Assembly: GCA_017617445.1 (NCBI GenBank)
Contig: JAFZWE010000008.1
Location: 1 to 64,000 of the forward strand
From: Bacteroidales bacterium
Lineage (GTDB): Bacteria; Bacteroidota; Bacteroidia; Bacteroidales; WCHB1-69
DNA: 64,000 nucleotides
Direction: 5' to 3'
In this document: positions 15,934 through 24,900 of the stretch, one piece after another
Layout: each line of letters starts with the position of its first letter
Numbering within the stretch: position 1 is the stretch's first letter
The notes under the pieces: generated by a model
What the model saw: the letters and a program-made list of their open reading frames with translations, nothing else
What the model was told of the DNA's origin: nothing
The model's database searches: none
Translations under genes and position numbers: made by a program

Positions 15934-17469
15934 ATGATGAAAAAACTTTTTCTTTTGAGCACGCTGATGCTCGTGATGATGGCGATGCTGCCGATGAATA
16001 TGAAAGCGCAAGTTTCTGTGTGGGACGGCACCTATTCCCCTTGGACCAATGGAACGGGTACCGAAGCAGACCCTTTCCTGATTGAAAACGCCCAGCAGCT
16101 GGCATACCTTGCTTACCGCGTAAACAACGGACTGGATGCCGCTGGTGGTCATGTTTCCAACCACGACCTTTACTACAAACTGATGACTGACGTGGACTTG
16201 AACGGCAGGGAGGATTTCCAATGGACACCGATAGGGTACTGGATTTCAAATACAAACTATTACTCTTTCGGTGGCCATTTCGATGGTAATAACCACACAA
16301 TTTCGGGTTTGTATATAAATAGCTCCGCTAATCGTGTGGGTTTCTTCGGTTATACAGATGGGGCAACGATTTTGAATCTGAGTGTGAGCGGGGATACCGT
16401 AGCAACGACAGGACAATATGCTGGAGGAATTGTGGGGTATAGTAGTTCACTAACTATTACCAACTGCAATAATGTTGGTAATATTTCTTCAGCTTTATCT
16501 TGTGGAGGCATTGTAGGCTATAATTATTATGGAGCATTGACAATTACTAACTGCTATAATGTTGGTAATATTTCTTCTTCTACTTCTTCTTGTGGAGGCA
16601 TTGTAGGCTATAATTATTATGGGGCATTGACAATTACCAACTGCAATAATGTTGGTAATATTTCTTCTGCTGCTTCTTCTTGTGGAGGCATTGTAGGCTA
16701 TAATTATTATATGTATAGTAGTTCACTAACAATTACCAACTGCTATAATGTTGGTAATATTTCTTCTGCTGCTTCTTGTGGAGGCATTATGGGCAATAGC
16801 TATCATAATGGGGCATTGACAATTACCAACTGCTATAATGTTGGTAATATTTCTTCTTCTTATTCTGGGGGCATTGTGGGGAATGGAACGGCACATGTTA
16901 CAAATTGTTTTTACCTTGATACTTGTGCAGCCAATAATACTTACGGTGGTTTACCTATGACTGCCGAGGTAATGCGCACACCCGAATTTGTTGAGATGCT
17001 CAACAATGGTTCCTGTGCGTGGGAACAAGATGTGGCACCGCAGGTAAATAACGGTTATCCTATCTTAACCATGATGATTCAAGATGCCTATACCGAACCG
17101 GCCACTGATTTGACGGCAGTTTCCGCCACCTTGAACGGTTATGTCACCGTGGAACATGCCACCATCATTTCCAAAGGATTTGAATACCGGGAATTGGGGG
17201 ATTCAACATTTACAGCAATAAATGTTACGGGAAACAGCAATGATTTCTCCTTTTTGCTGAACGGACTCACTCCCAATACCACCTACGAATACCGTACTTT
17301 TGTGAATGTTGTGGAATGTCCGTACACTGCATACGGTAATATTGAAACCTTCGAAGTCTCCTGGCTGAACGCCGACACCATCTACATCTACGATGCCGAT
17401 ATGCTGCAGTGGGTTTCCGACCGCTGCAACAGCGGCACCGACTTCGCAGCAAGTACATCAAACTCATGA
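15934..17469 (+). CDS. GLUG-repeat surface protein, N-terminal piece of a frameshifted gene
   Basis: The 511-residue frame starts at the ATG pair 15934/15937 with a signal peptide (KKLFLLSTLMLVMMAMLPM, cleavage near KAQ). The N-terminal module (EADPFLIENAQQLAYLAYRVNNG, WTPIGYW, FGGHFDGNNHTISGLYI) is the opening of a GLUG beta-helix protein. Five tandem GLUG-type repeats (GGIVGY..., LTITNCYNVGNISS) follow, then a fibronectin-like domain (TEPATDLTAVSATLNG, LTPNTTYEYRTFV). A second GLUG opening begins (IYIYDADMLQWVSDRCNSGTDFA) but the frame fails at 17446-17450, with a stop at 17467. The other frame continues the same protein. The full gene would be about 935 residues (15934-18743). Likely a T9SS-exported adhesin. 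Confidence 0.85.
   Translation: MMKKLFLLSTLMLVMMAMLPMNMKAQVSVWDGTYSPWTNGTGTEADPFLIENAQQLAYLAYRVNNGLDAAGGHVSNHDLYYKLMTDVDLNGREDFQWTPIGYWISNTNYYSFGGHFDGNNHTISGLYINSSANRVGFFGYTDGATILNLSVSGDTVATTGQYAGGIVGYSSSLTITNCNNVGNISSALSCGGIVGYNYYGALTITNCYNVGNISSSTSSCGGIVGYNYYGALTITNCNNVGNISSAASSCGGIVGYNYYMYSSSLTITNCYNVGNISSAASCGGIMGNSYHNGALTITNCYNVGNISSSYSGGIVGNGTAHVTNCFYLDTCAANNTYGGLPMTAEVMRTPEFVEMLNNGSCAWEQDVAPQVNNGYPILTMMIQDAYTEPATDLTAVSATLNGYVTVEHATIISKGFEYRELGDSTFTAINVTGNSNDFSFLLNGLTPNTTYEYRTFVNVVECPYTAYGNIETFEVSWLNADTIYIYDADMLQWVSDRCNSGTDFAASTSNS
16426..16886. repeat. In-frame tandem repeats encoding GLUG motifs
   Basis: Copies of the AATGTTGGTAATATTTCTTC block start at 16471, 16558, 16648, 16747 and 16837. 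The spacings are 87, 90, 99 and 90 bp, all multiples of three, so unit gain or loss would keep the reading frame. Units are nearly identical, which indicates recent duplication or gene conversion. Confidence 0.92.
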
Positions 17470-18743
17470 ACAACATTGTGCTGCCCCTCAACCAGCCCAA
17501 CAATATGTCCTCCATCGGTCGCTTCCCGAACTACCCGTTCAAAGGCACGTTCGATGGCAACGGCCTTACTATCACCAACCTGTACATCGACCAACCCAAC
17601 ACCGAGTATCAGGGTTTCTTCGGCTATACACTGAACGCCAACCTGTATGAGGTGGGTTTGGTGAACATCACCGCCAGCGGGCGCAACTACACCGGCGGCA
17701 TGGTGGCCTACGCCCAAAACACCTACATGCGTGACTGCTATGTGAATGGCGGCACCCTATTTGCTCTCAGCTACTGCGGAGGTCTGGTCGGCTACCAACA
17801 GCAAGGAACAAATTCCATTATTTCAGGGTGTTACAACACCTGCACCGTCAGCGGTAACCACTATGTGGGCGGTTTGGTGGGCTTCAGCAACTACGCCACC
17901 GTACGCAACAGCTATGTGGCCGCCAGCGTTGCCGGCCAAGGCAATGGGGTCGGTGCCATCATCGGCGGTGCCAACGAAGTGCTGATGTATAACTGCTACT
18001 TCAGCTCCACCATCACGGGCCAAAGCAACGCTATCGGCGAGAACAACTTCAAGGACGGCGAGGGTTTGAGCGACGAAGAGATGCGCGACCCCGCCTTTGT
18101 CGTCACGCTGAACCAAGGTTTGGTGACACCCGTTTGGAAATCCGACTATGCCGTGCCCATCAACAACGGATTCCCGATACTGATCTGGCAGTACTCCGAT
18201 GCGGAGGCCTGCGAAGCCCCTGCCAATCTTACCTCTACGGTTAGCGGCAATTCCGTCATCCTGAACTGGACGGGCGGTGAAAATGCCAATTACTTCATCG
18301 TGGAATACGGCAAGGTAGGGGAGGAACCGCAGCAGGAGAATACTCCCAACGCAACGTTTACCATCCATAACGTTCAGGAAGGAAACTACTTCTGGCGGGT
18401 GAAATCCGTCTGTTCCTTCGGTGAAAGTAATTTCGTGAATGGGGATAATCTCACCGTCGGTATCGCCTCCTACGACAACAGCGACCTCACCCTCTATCCC
18501 AACCCCACCACAGGCGTTGTCAATGTACAATTTACAATGAACAATGGACAATTGTCGGATGGTGAAATCATGGTGTTTGATGTGTATGGAAGGAGGTTGC
18601 AGGTGGTGGGTATTTCGGACGCACGCGGTGCATCCCTACAGACCGCTGAAATTGACCTGTCGCAATATGCCACCGGCATCTACCTCGTGAAATTGGTGAA
18701 TGGCGGCAAGGTCGTGGCGGTGCGGAAGGTGGTGAAACAGTAA
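17466..18743 (+). CDS. GLUG-repeat surface protein, C-terminal piece with T9SS sorting domain
   Basis: The frame downstream of the break continues the second GLUG module (KYIKLMNNIVLP before the listed ATG, then FKGTFDGNGLTITNLYI, YTGGMVAYAQNT, HYVGGLVGFSNYATVRNSYV). A fibronectin-type domain (CEAPANLTSTVSGNSVILNW, ENANYFIVEYG) and a T9SS type A sorting domain (LTLYPNPTTGVVNV ... GIYLVKLVNGGKVVAVRKVVKQ) follow. The ATG at 17466 overlaps the upstream stop (ATGA), so re-initiation is possible, but the product would lack a signal peptide and could not be exported. One base inserted near 17448 restores a continuous protein with DFAGKY, as the family has. Best read as one gene with a deletion or a sequencing error. 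Confidence 0.8.
   Translation: MNNIVLPLNQPNNMSSIGRFPNYPFKGTFDGNGLTITNLYIDQPNTEYQGFFGYTLNANLYEVGLVNITASGRNYTGGMVAYAQNTYMRDCYVNGGTLFALSYCGGLVGYQQQGTNSIISGCYNTCTVSGNHYVGGLVGFSNYATVRNSYVAASVAGQGNGVGAIIGGANEVLMYNCYFSSTITGQSNAIGENNFKDGEGLSDEEMRDPAFVVTLNQGLVTPVWKSDYAVPINNGFPILIWQYSDAEACEAPANLTSTVSGNSVILNWTGGENANYFIVEYGKVGEEPQQENTPNATFTIHNVQEGNYFWRVKSVCSFGESNFVNGDNLTVGIASYDNSDLTLYPNPTTGVVNVQFTMNNGQLSDGEIMVFDVYGRRLQVVGISDARGASLQTAEIDLSQYATGIYLVKLVNGGKVVAVRKVVKQ
18521..18554. repeat. CAATGTACAATTTACAATG-type simple repeat inside the sorting-domain code
   Basis: A run of imperfect units (CAATGTA, CAATTTA, CAATGAA, CAATGGA, CAATTG) lies within the sorting-domain coding sequence and encodes NVQFTMNNGQLS. 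It resembles intergenic short repeats of this phylum, seemingly tolerated as coding DNA. Confidence 0.6.
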
Positions 18744-18853
18744 CGTTTCCCCATTTATGCAGCATTCCCACATTTGTCAGAAACAGGTGTTATCCTTCTC
18801 TTTTCAGGAGATTACGCCGCAAAATTTCAACAATTGAAAATTTTATGTTGCAT

Positions 18854-18888
18854 AAAAAAGGACGGGCATCAACTGCCTGTCCTTTTTT
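18854..18888. terminator. Bidirectional intrinsic terminator between the GLUG gene and buk
   Basis: A 15-bp stem (18854-18868 with 18874-18888, one G-U pair) has an A run on the left and a T run on the right, so it can end both convergent transcripts. Confidence 0.9.
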
Positions 18889-18932
18889 GTTTTGCCATAG
18901 GGAGAACTCTGTTAGCGTGTGTTTGCCATTCG

Positions 18933-20006
18933 CTATTCGTAGTCCTTCACTTCGATGCTGCCGTCGAGAATCATGCGGGCATTCATGGCCATGGAAGCCA
19001 TCTCGTCTTCGCCGGGATAGACGGCTACGGGTGCGATCCACTCCACGTGGCGTTTGATGTGGCCGACGATGGGCTTGCCGTAGGCGATGCCACCGGTGAG
19101 AAGGATGGCGTCCACCTTGCCTTCTAACACGGCGGCGTTGCCGGCAATCTGCTTCCCGATCTGGTAGGCCATGGCACGCTCGATGAGGTCAGCGTACTTG
19201 TCGCCGGCGAGGGCGCGTTTCTCCACCTCGTAGGCGTCGTTGGTGCCAAGGTACGACACCAGGCCGCCCTTGCCCACGATCACTTTGCGCATCTCTTCGT
19301 AGGTGTATTTCCCGCTGAAGCAGGCTTTGATGATCTGGTCCATCGGGAGGGTTCCGGAGCGTTCGGGAGAGAAGGGGCCTTCGCCTTCAAGGGCCTGGTT
19401 CACGTCCACGACGCGGCCCTTGCGGTGTGCACCCACGCTGATGCCGCCCCCCATGTGCGCCACAATCAGGTTCAGCTCTTCGTACTTCTTGCCGATGGAT
19501 TTGGCGTAGGTACGGGCGATGGCTTTCTGGTTGAGGGCATGGAAGATGGAAAGGCGCTCAAAATCCTTGTGACCGGAGATGCGGGCAATGTCGTCCATCT
19601 CGTCCACGATGACGGGGTCTGCGATGTAGGCTTCTTTCAGGCCGACCATCTGGGCCACGCTGTCGGCGATGAGACCGCCGAGGTTGCAAGCGTGCACCCC
19701 GTTGTAGCCTTCCAGCAAGTGCTTCTTCATCAGTTCGTTGACACGATATACACCGGAGGTGAGCGGTTTGATGAGACCGCCGCGTCCCATGACAATGGCA
19801 ATGTCTTCCAAGTTGATATTCTGATTCTTCAGCTCGTCCAGCACAAAGTTCTTGCGGTAGTCGTACTGGTCGGCGAGAACGGCGAACTTCGCCAGTTCTT
19901 CGACGGAATGTTTGATGTTGGTGGTGAAGATGTTCTTCTCGCCTTCAAAAACGGCGATTTTGGTGGAGGTTGCCCCAGGATTGATGGCAAGGATATACTT
20001 TCTCAT
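18933..20006 (-). CDS. buk: Butyrate kinase
   Basis: Acetokinase-family enzyme that converts butyryl phosphate and ADP to butyrate and ATP. The 357-residue product has LAINPGATSTKIAVFEGE (phosphate 1 motif), ADPVIVDEMDDIARISG, IFHALNQKAIAR, NLIVAHMGGGISVGAH, GEGPFSPERSGTLP and the adenosine motif LTGGIAYGKPI. It is a full-length butyrate kinase rather than acetate kinase, which is longer. The usual partner phosphate butyryltransferase (ptb) is not next to it. It lies 26 bp downstream of a lipoprotein gene and may share that promoter. A branched-chain acyl kinase role is also possible. Confidence 0.94.
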   Translation of the reverse strand: MRKYILAINPGATSTKIAVFEGEKNIFTTNIKHSVEELAKFAVLADQYDYRKNFVLDELKNQNINLEDIAIVMGRGGLIKPLTSGVYRVNELMKKHLLEGYNGVHACNLGGLIADSVAQMVGLKEAYIADPVIVDEMDDIARISGHKDFERLSIFHALNQKAIARTYAKSIGKKYEELNLIVAHMGGGISVGAHRKGRVVDVNQALEGEGPFSPERSGTLPMDQIIKACFSGKYTYEEMRKVIVGKGGLVSYLGTNDAYEVEKRALAGDKYADLIERAMAYQIGKQIAGNAAVLEGKVDAILLTGGIAYGKPIVGHIKRHVEWIAPVAVYPGEDEMASMAMNARMILDGSIEVKDYE

Positions 20007-20032
20007 TCTGTAAATTTGTGGTTAATAATCGG

Positions 20033-20431
20033 TTATTCGGAAGTGTGGGTGGAAACAATCTGCACATCGCTGTAGCCAGTGCCGGCATTGGTGCAGACGT
20101 AGGCGCGGACGTAGTAAATCGTGTCCATTACGGGAGCGTTGTAGGTGAGGTTGAAGGCGGTGTTTTTCCCATCGTGCTCTTCCATGGACAATGTGGTCAC
20201 GTTTTCCCCTTTGTAGGTGGGTTCCGGTGCCAGACTGAACAGAAAGCCGACCTCGTTGAAATACTTGCATCCGCCATTTTCTGTGATGGTGCCTTTGCAA
20301 TCCATGATGCAGTTGCCAGGATACACAATCGGGGTGACGGAAGCGGTTACCGTGGCAGGCTCGAATTTGCTGCACCCGGCCAGGGCGAACAGCAGCGTGC
20401 TAACAAATAATACAATAAAATATCTTTTCAT
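20033..20431 (-). CDS. Lipoprotein with fibronectin-like domain
   Basis: A 132-residue lipoprotein with signal peptide and lipobox LAGC (lipidated Cys at residue 20). The body has the pattern of the short Fn3-like domains of Bacteroidota surface proteins: EVGFLFSLAPEPTYKGEN and a C-terminal MDTIYYVRAYVCTNAGTGYSD strand. Four extra cysteines may form disulfides. Function is unknown. It has a TATTTTTG promoter at 20466-20473 and precedes buk by 26 bp. Confidence 0.8.
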   Translation of the reverse strand: MKRYFIVLFVSTLLFALAGCSKFEPATVTASVTPIVYPGNCIMDCKGTITENGGCKYFNEVGFLFSLAPEPTYKGENVTTLSMEEHDGKNTAFNLTYNAPVMDTIYYVRAYVCTNAGTGYSDVQIVSTHTSE

Positions 20432-20465
20432 AATGCAATGTTTAGTGGGTTCTTTTTACGAGGCG

Positions 20466-20473
20466 CAAAAATA
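20466..20473 (-). promoter_or_regulatory. -7 element (TATTTTTG) for the lipoprotein-buk pair
   Basis: On the minus strand this reads TATTTTTG, 35 bp before the lipoprotein start. Confidence 0.65.
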
Positions 20474-20582
20474 ATAAATTTTGGTGAATGGACGTGCGAT
20501 TTTTTTGAAAGACGTTGTTTTTCCAGCCTGCTGCCGCAATGTCTGTCCTGATAGGTGGAGAAACGAGTGATGCTATTGATAG

Positions 20583-21848
20583 TTATTTGCCTCTGCCTTT
20601 GCTAGCTTCGCTAACAGCGTTGATAGTGATAACAGCAGCATCAGCGGAAGCTTCGATGATTTCAGCTTCGCCTCCTTCACTTGTTTCGTAGACTTCTGCT
20701 TTTGTGGCGGGTGCCATTTTTCTTTTCTTTGCGCCTTGTGTTTTTTGTGGTGCAGGTTCCGTTTCTGGAACTATTGTTTCTTCTGTTACTGTCTCTTTCT
20801 CAACTGTTGTGCTGTTGGGCGGGGAGGGGATAAAGGTTCCTATTATAACCAACAACACAAAGAAGAACAGTGGGAGGCACAACAGGATGATGAGCCAGAC
20901 TCTTTTTTTCTTCCGGTGAGGTGCTGGAGACGGGTTTGGCTTAGCTCCTGCTGTAGGAAAGGTTTCAATGGCAGGATTGGGAGGTGTAGTGGAGATGGGG
21001 GGAGGGGTGGGGAGGGGTGTTTGCTTTGGAGGTGCTGGATTTTGGATACAGGTGCCTTCATCCACGGGCATAGCGGAGAATGTCCTTAGTTCCGCTCTTT
21101 CTGCGGGATTCTTTGCCAGATAGGGCTGTAGGAATCGCTGCCATTCGTAGGGTACTTGGTTCAGGTCCAGCGGAATCTCCACAATATGCTTGCGGATCTG
21201 GTAGTCGCTGGTGGTGTCGGTGTTGTACGGGGGGAATCCGCTGAGCAGGTGCACGAAAGAGACGGCCAGTGAGTAGATGTCGGTTTTGTAGTCTATATGC
21301 TTGCTGTCCTCCACCTGTTCCGGGCTCATGTAAATAAGTGTGCCCATGATGGCGCCGGTCTGCGTCATGGAGAAGCTGTCGCGTACTTTGGCAATGCCGA
21401 AGTCCAGCAATTTCACATTCCCGTTTTTGTCAATGAAGATGTTGGAGGGCTTGATGTCGCGGTGCACGATGCCTTGGGCGTGGGTGTAGCCGAGGGCACT
21501 CACTAACTGGTCCCACCAGCGGACAAGCTGCTCGTTGGTGAAATGCACGCCCGCTTTCATCATGGAGCTGAGGTCGCTGCCTTCCAGATATTCCATGATG
21601 ATGCACGGCCGGTTTTGGATGGTGGCGTAGTCTAGCACTTGCCGGATGTTGGGATGCTCCAGCTGTACCATGATGGCCGCTTCGTTTTCAAATCGGCTTA
21701 CAATTTGTTGGTTCTGAGAAAGTGCTTGGTTTAGGATTTTTACCGCGGCTTTTTTGTGGATTCTGTTTTCCGCCAACCATACTTCCGCCATCCCTCCTTT
21801 TCCTACCAGATATTGAAGGGTGTAGCCATTGATGATCTGTCCTTGCAT
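20583..21848 (-). CDS. Membrane-anchored Hanks-type serine/threonine protein kinase
   Basis: A 421-residue kinase. The N-lobe has GKGGMAEVW (Gly loop, residues 16-24) and AVKIL with Lys37; the catalytic loop is HRDIKPSN (129-136) with Asp131; DFG lies at 149-151; MSPEQ stands for the APE motif, so it should be active. A Pro-rich linker (about 265-312) and a basic KKKR stop precede one transmembrane helix (317-340), giving a cytoplasmic kinase and an exterior tail of about 80 residues rich in Glu, Thr and Ala. No PASTA or other known sensor repeats are visible in the tail. No phosphatase or FHA gene is adjacent. Substrates are unknown. Confidence 0.93.
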   Translation of the reverse strand: MQGQIINGYTLQYLVGKGGMAEVWLAENRIHKKAAVKILNQALSQNQQIVSRFENEAAIMVQLEHPNIRQVLDYATIQNRPCIIMEYLEGSDLSSMMKAGVHFTNEQLVRWWDQLVSALGYTHAQGIVHRDIKPSNIFIDKNGNVKLLDFGIAKVRDSFSMTQTGAIMGTLIYMSPEQVEDSKHIDYKTDIYSLAVSFVHLLSGFPPYNTDTTSDYQIRKHIVEIPLDLNQVPYEWQRFLQPYLAKNPAERAELRTFSAMPVDEGTCIQNPAPPKQTPLPTPPPISTTPPNPAIETFPTAGAKPNPSPAPHRKKKRVWLIILLCLPLFFFVLLVIIGTFIPSPPNSTTVEKETVTEETIVPETEPAPQKTQGAKKRKMAPATKAEVYETSEGGEAEIIEASADAAVITINAVSEASKGRGK

Positions 21849-21867
21849 AAAAAAATTTTTTAGGCGG

Positions 21868-21875
21868 CAAAAATA
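21868..21875 (-). promoter_or_regulatory. -7 element (TATTTTTG) for the Ser/Thr kinase gene
   Basis: On the minus strand TATTTTTG lies 20 bp before the kinase start. Confidence 0.65.
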
Positions 21876-21920
21876 AGAAAAATAGTCGGATGGCCTTTGT
21901 TTTATTTGTGAGGGAATGCA

Positions 21921-21948
21921 AAAAAAAGGCGGCTCACAGAGCCGCCTT
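21921..21948 (-). terminator. Intrinsic terminator after the 1233-residue T9SS gene
   Basis: A 10-bp stem (21926-21935 with 21939-21948) with a 3-nt loop is followed on the minus strand by a run of T (plus-strand A run 21921-21927). Confidence 0.88.
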
Positions 21949-21967
21949 GGGAAGGTATGGGAATAGA

Positions 21968-24900
21968 TTATAGTTTTGAAATTTTGGTGATGCCCACTTT
22001 CTGGTCTGCGGTGATCACGCGGATGAAATAGAGCCCTGCGGACTGGCCGGACAAGGAGATAGTCATCGGATAGGAGGGAGTGTCGTTGTGGTAGATCACC
22101 TGGCCGAAAGCATTGACGATTTCCAGAGTGCCGCCAGTGATGTCGGCATTCACAGTGATTTTGTCCGTTGTGGGGTTCGGGAAGACCGTCATCGGGAGGA
22201 CTGTGAAGTTCTGTACGGAGTTGGTGTCTTCGGGGACGATGGTGATGATGTCGTCGTTGGTACGGGGCACAATCTGGTAGGAGGTGCTGGAGCTGTTGGC
22301 ATAGATGGTGGCAAAACCGATGATGTGTGCCGTGGCATTGGCTTCAATCACTGTATCTAAGGTGGTGAAGTTGTTGCGGAGAATCATTACCTCTTCAGTG
22401 GAGGCGTCGGTGAAGTTCGCATTGCTGGCGGCGGAGGTGTTGAATTCCACGCCGTCGGGGAAGGTGACACTGTCAATTCTCACCAATCGGGATTCATAGG
22501 TGTCATACTCGTTGATCAGTTGGTCGCCGGTGATGGTGACCGGAGTGACAGGACCGTTGTTCTCGGTGGATTCTGCCCAGTCGGTGAGCGGTACCATCTC
22601 GGAGAGACCGTTGTAGAGGGTGTAAGTTCCGATGATGCCGCCGCTGATGATGTCGCCTTCGGTGTAGTTGTTGGTGATGACGGGGGTGCTGTTGTCATAC
22701 ACCAGCAAACCGGCGCTGGCATCCTGGATGTAGATATAACGGTTGTGGCGATAGACGAAGGTGACATCGCCGGTGATTTTGTAAGGAGTGGAGTTGGTGG
22801 CGCTGTTGGCTGCTTTGAAGGCTGCGATGTTGGCCACTTCTTCCGGGAAGGTATAGACTGCAGTCGCCACGTTGCTCGGATCCATGCCGCCCTTGAAGGC
22901 TTTGGCTTTGAGAGTGCAGCTGGAACTGATGGAGATGGGTGCAGTGTAGAGATTGTCGTCCTGGGTGGGGGTGTTGCCGTCAGTGGTGTAGTAAATGGCG
23001 GCATCCTCAGTGGCGCAGGTGATGCTGACGGAGATCGGGTTCAGGAAGTTGCCGGTCTGCTCGGAAAGCACCGGGGTTTCCACCACGCTGGGTTCCAGTC
23101 CGGGAACTCCGAATACGACTACGGAGTCAAGGTAGAGGTTGTAGGTTCCGCTGCTCGGAATCTCTTCGGGCATGGTCTGGGCAAATTTGATGCGGACGGA
23201 ATAGTGCTGACCGGAATCGGAGACAAAGTAGCTGAATCTCTGTACATCGGTGCTCAAAGTGTATTGCTCTTCCATGACGAAGGTTTCGCCGCCGTCAAAA
23301 GAGCAGCTGACGGTCAGAACATTGAAGTCGTTGCTGCTGGTCTTGGCATAGAAATCCACGGAGGTGACGTTGTGCAAGTCGTAGTTGGTGAAGGTGTGTC
23401 CGAGGTGTCCGTAGTGCGGGGAGGTGGAGCCCATATAGGTGCGCATCTGCATGGATTGTGCGCCGGAGATGGCTCCGGAGGTGTTGACGGTGCCGTGGTA
23501 AACCGCCCATTGTGCGCCATCGGGTCCTTGGTAGCGATAGTCGTCATTCTGGTAGTTGCTGCCTGCAGAGATAAATCCCTCGTCATTTTCAAATCCGATG
23601 GTGCTGATGGCTTCGTCAATCGGGATGACGGCATTCAGAGCCACGGTGGCGGTGGTGGAGCCGGAGGCAAGGGTCAGGGTAGCGGAGGCAGTAGCTGTCC
23701 CGGTGAAGGTGACGGTTACCGTTTCCCCTTGTGCATTGGCTGCCAGGGTGGCGGGGGCAACAGTGAAGTTGTTGTCGTCCACCGTAAGGGTGATGGCATC
23801 GGTCAAACGGAAAGCGGTGGCGGTGAAGGTGTGGCTTTCTCCGGTTTCGGTGAAGTTAAGCTCGCTTTCAGAGGTTTCAATGGCTACATAGACTGTGGTG
23901 ATGGTGAAGCTGATTGTGTCGGAAACGACCGGGGAGAACTCGGTGCTGTCGGCATTGACCAAAGCGGCGGAGAAGGTGTAGTCGCCCACCGGAAGGGTGG
24001 TGAATCCCTGACTTTCTACCAATGCCAGCATGGTGGCGTCGCAGTAATAGGTGATGGATTGTGCGCCGCTCAATTCCAGTTTGATGAGGGAACCATTTTC
24101 AAAGTTGAAGTATTCTGTCTCAATGTCCACAGAAATGGCCTCTCCCTGTTCGTAGATGCGTGTGTCTTCAGGGCTGACAATGGTGAGGGTGGGGTTCATT
24201 TCTACAATATCATAGAGGTTGCGCGGAGCCAGACGGTTGCCTTGGCTGTTGGAGAGTGCAATGCCAGTGACTTCATAATTGCCGTTATGAGCTTTGAAAC
24301 CGCTGATGGAAAGGAAGCTGTTGGCACATCTCAGAGTGTCGTTTCCTTGGAAAATATTGCAGAAGCTGTTGGTGTTGTTGACAATGGAGTCCTGACTGAG
24401 GGTGACGCTGGAGAGTCTCACCAGACGGGCGTCGTAGTCGGCCCAGTTGGTGTGGAGTTCGGCGAGGGTGACGTCAGTGGGCATCACGGGTTCTCCGGCA
24501 AGTGCGGTGGGGTTGACGAACTCAGGGTTGGTCAGCTCAATGGTGGTGCCATAGGTGGAGCGTACACCGCAAACGCCGCCGGTAAGGATATTGCCGTTGG
24601 TATAGGTGCCGGGACTGCTGTTGGTGAAAATCATCACTGCAGCGGAGGCATCCTGGATAAATGTATTGTAGTTATTGTTGATTCTCACCTGGTGGATGAC
24701 GGTCACGTCTCCGTCAATGCGGCAGAAGGTGCCGTCGGTAGCGGCCTTGAATTCGGCCACGGTGTTGACCGCTGTGGGAAGGGTGTAGGTGGTGCTGCGC
24801 ACCATGCTGGCTCCCAGACCTTCCGCGTATGCGATGGCCTGAACGGTCGTGGTGTTCTCAATGGAGATGGGACCGGTGTACAGCGTGCCGTTGGTGTTGT

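Noticed and set aside
16426..16886. Regularly spaced repeats that could suggest a CRISPR array
   Set aside because: The repeats and the sequence between them form one open reading frame of GLUG motifs, and there are no unique spacers or cas genes.
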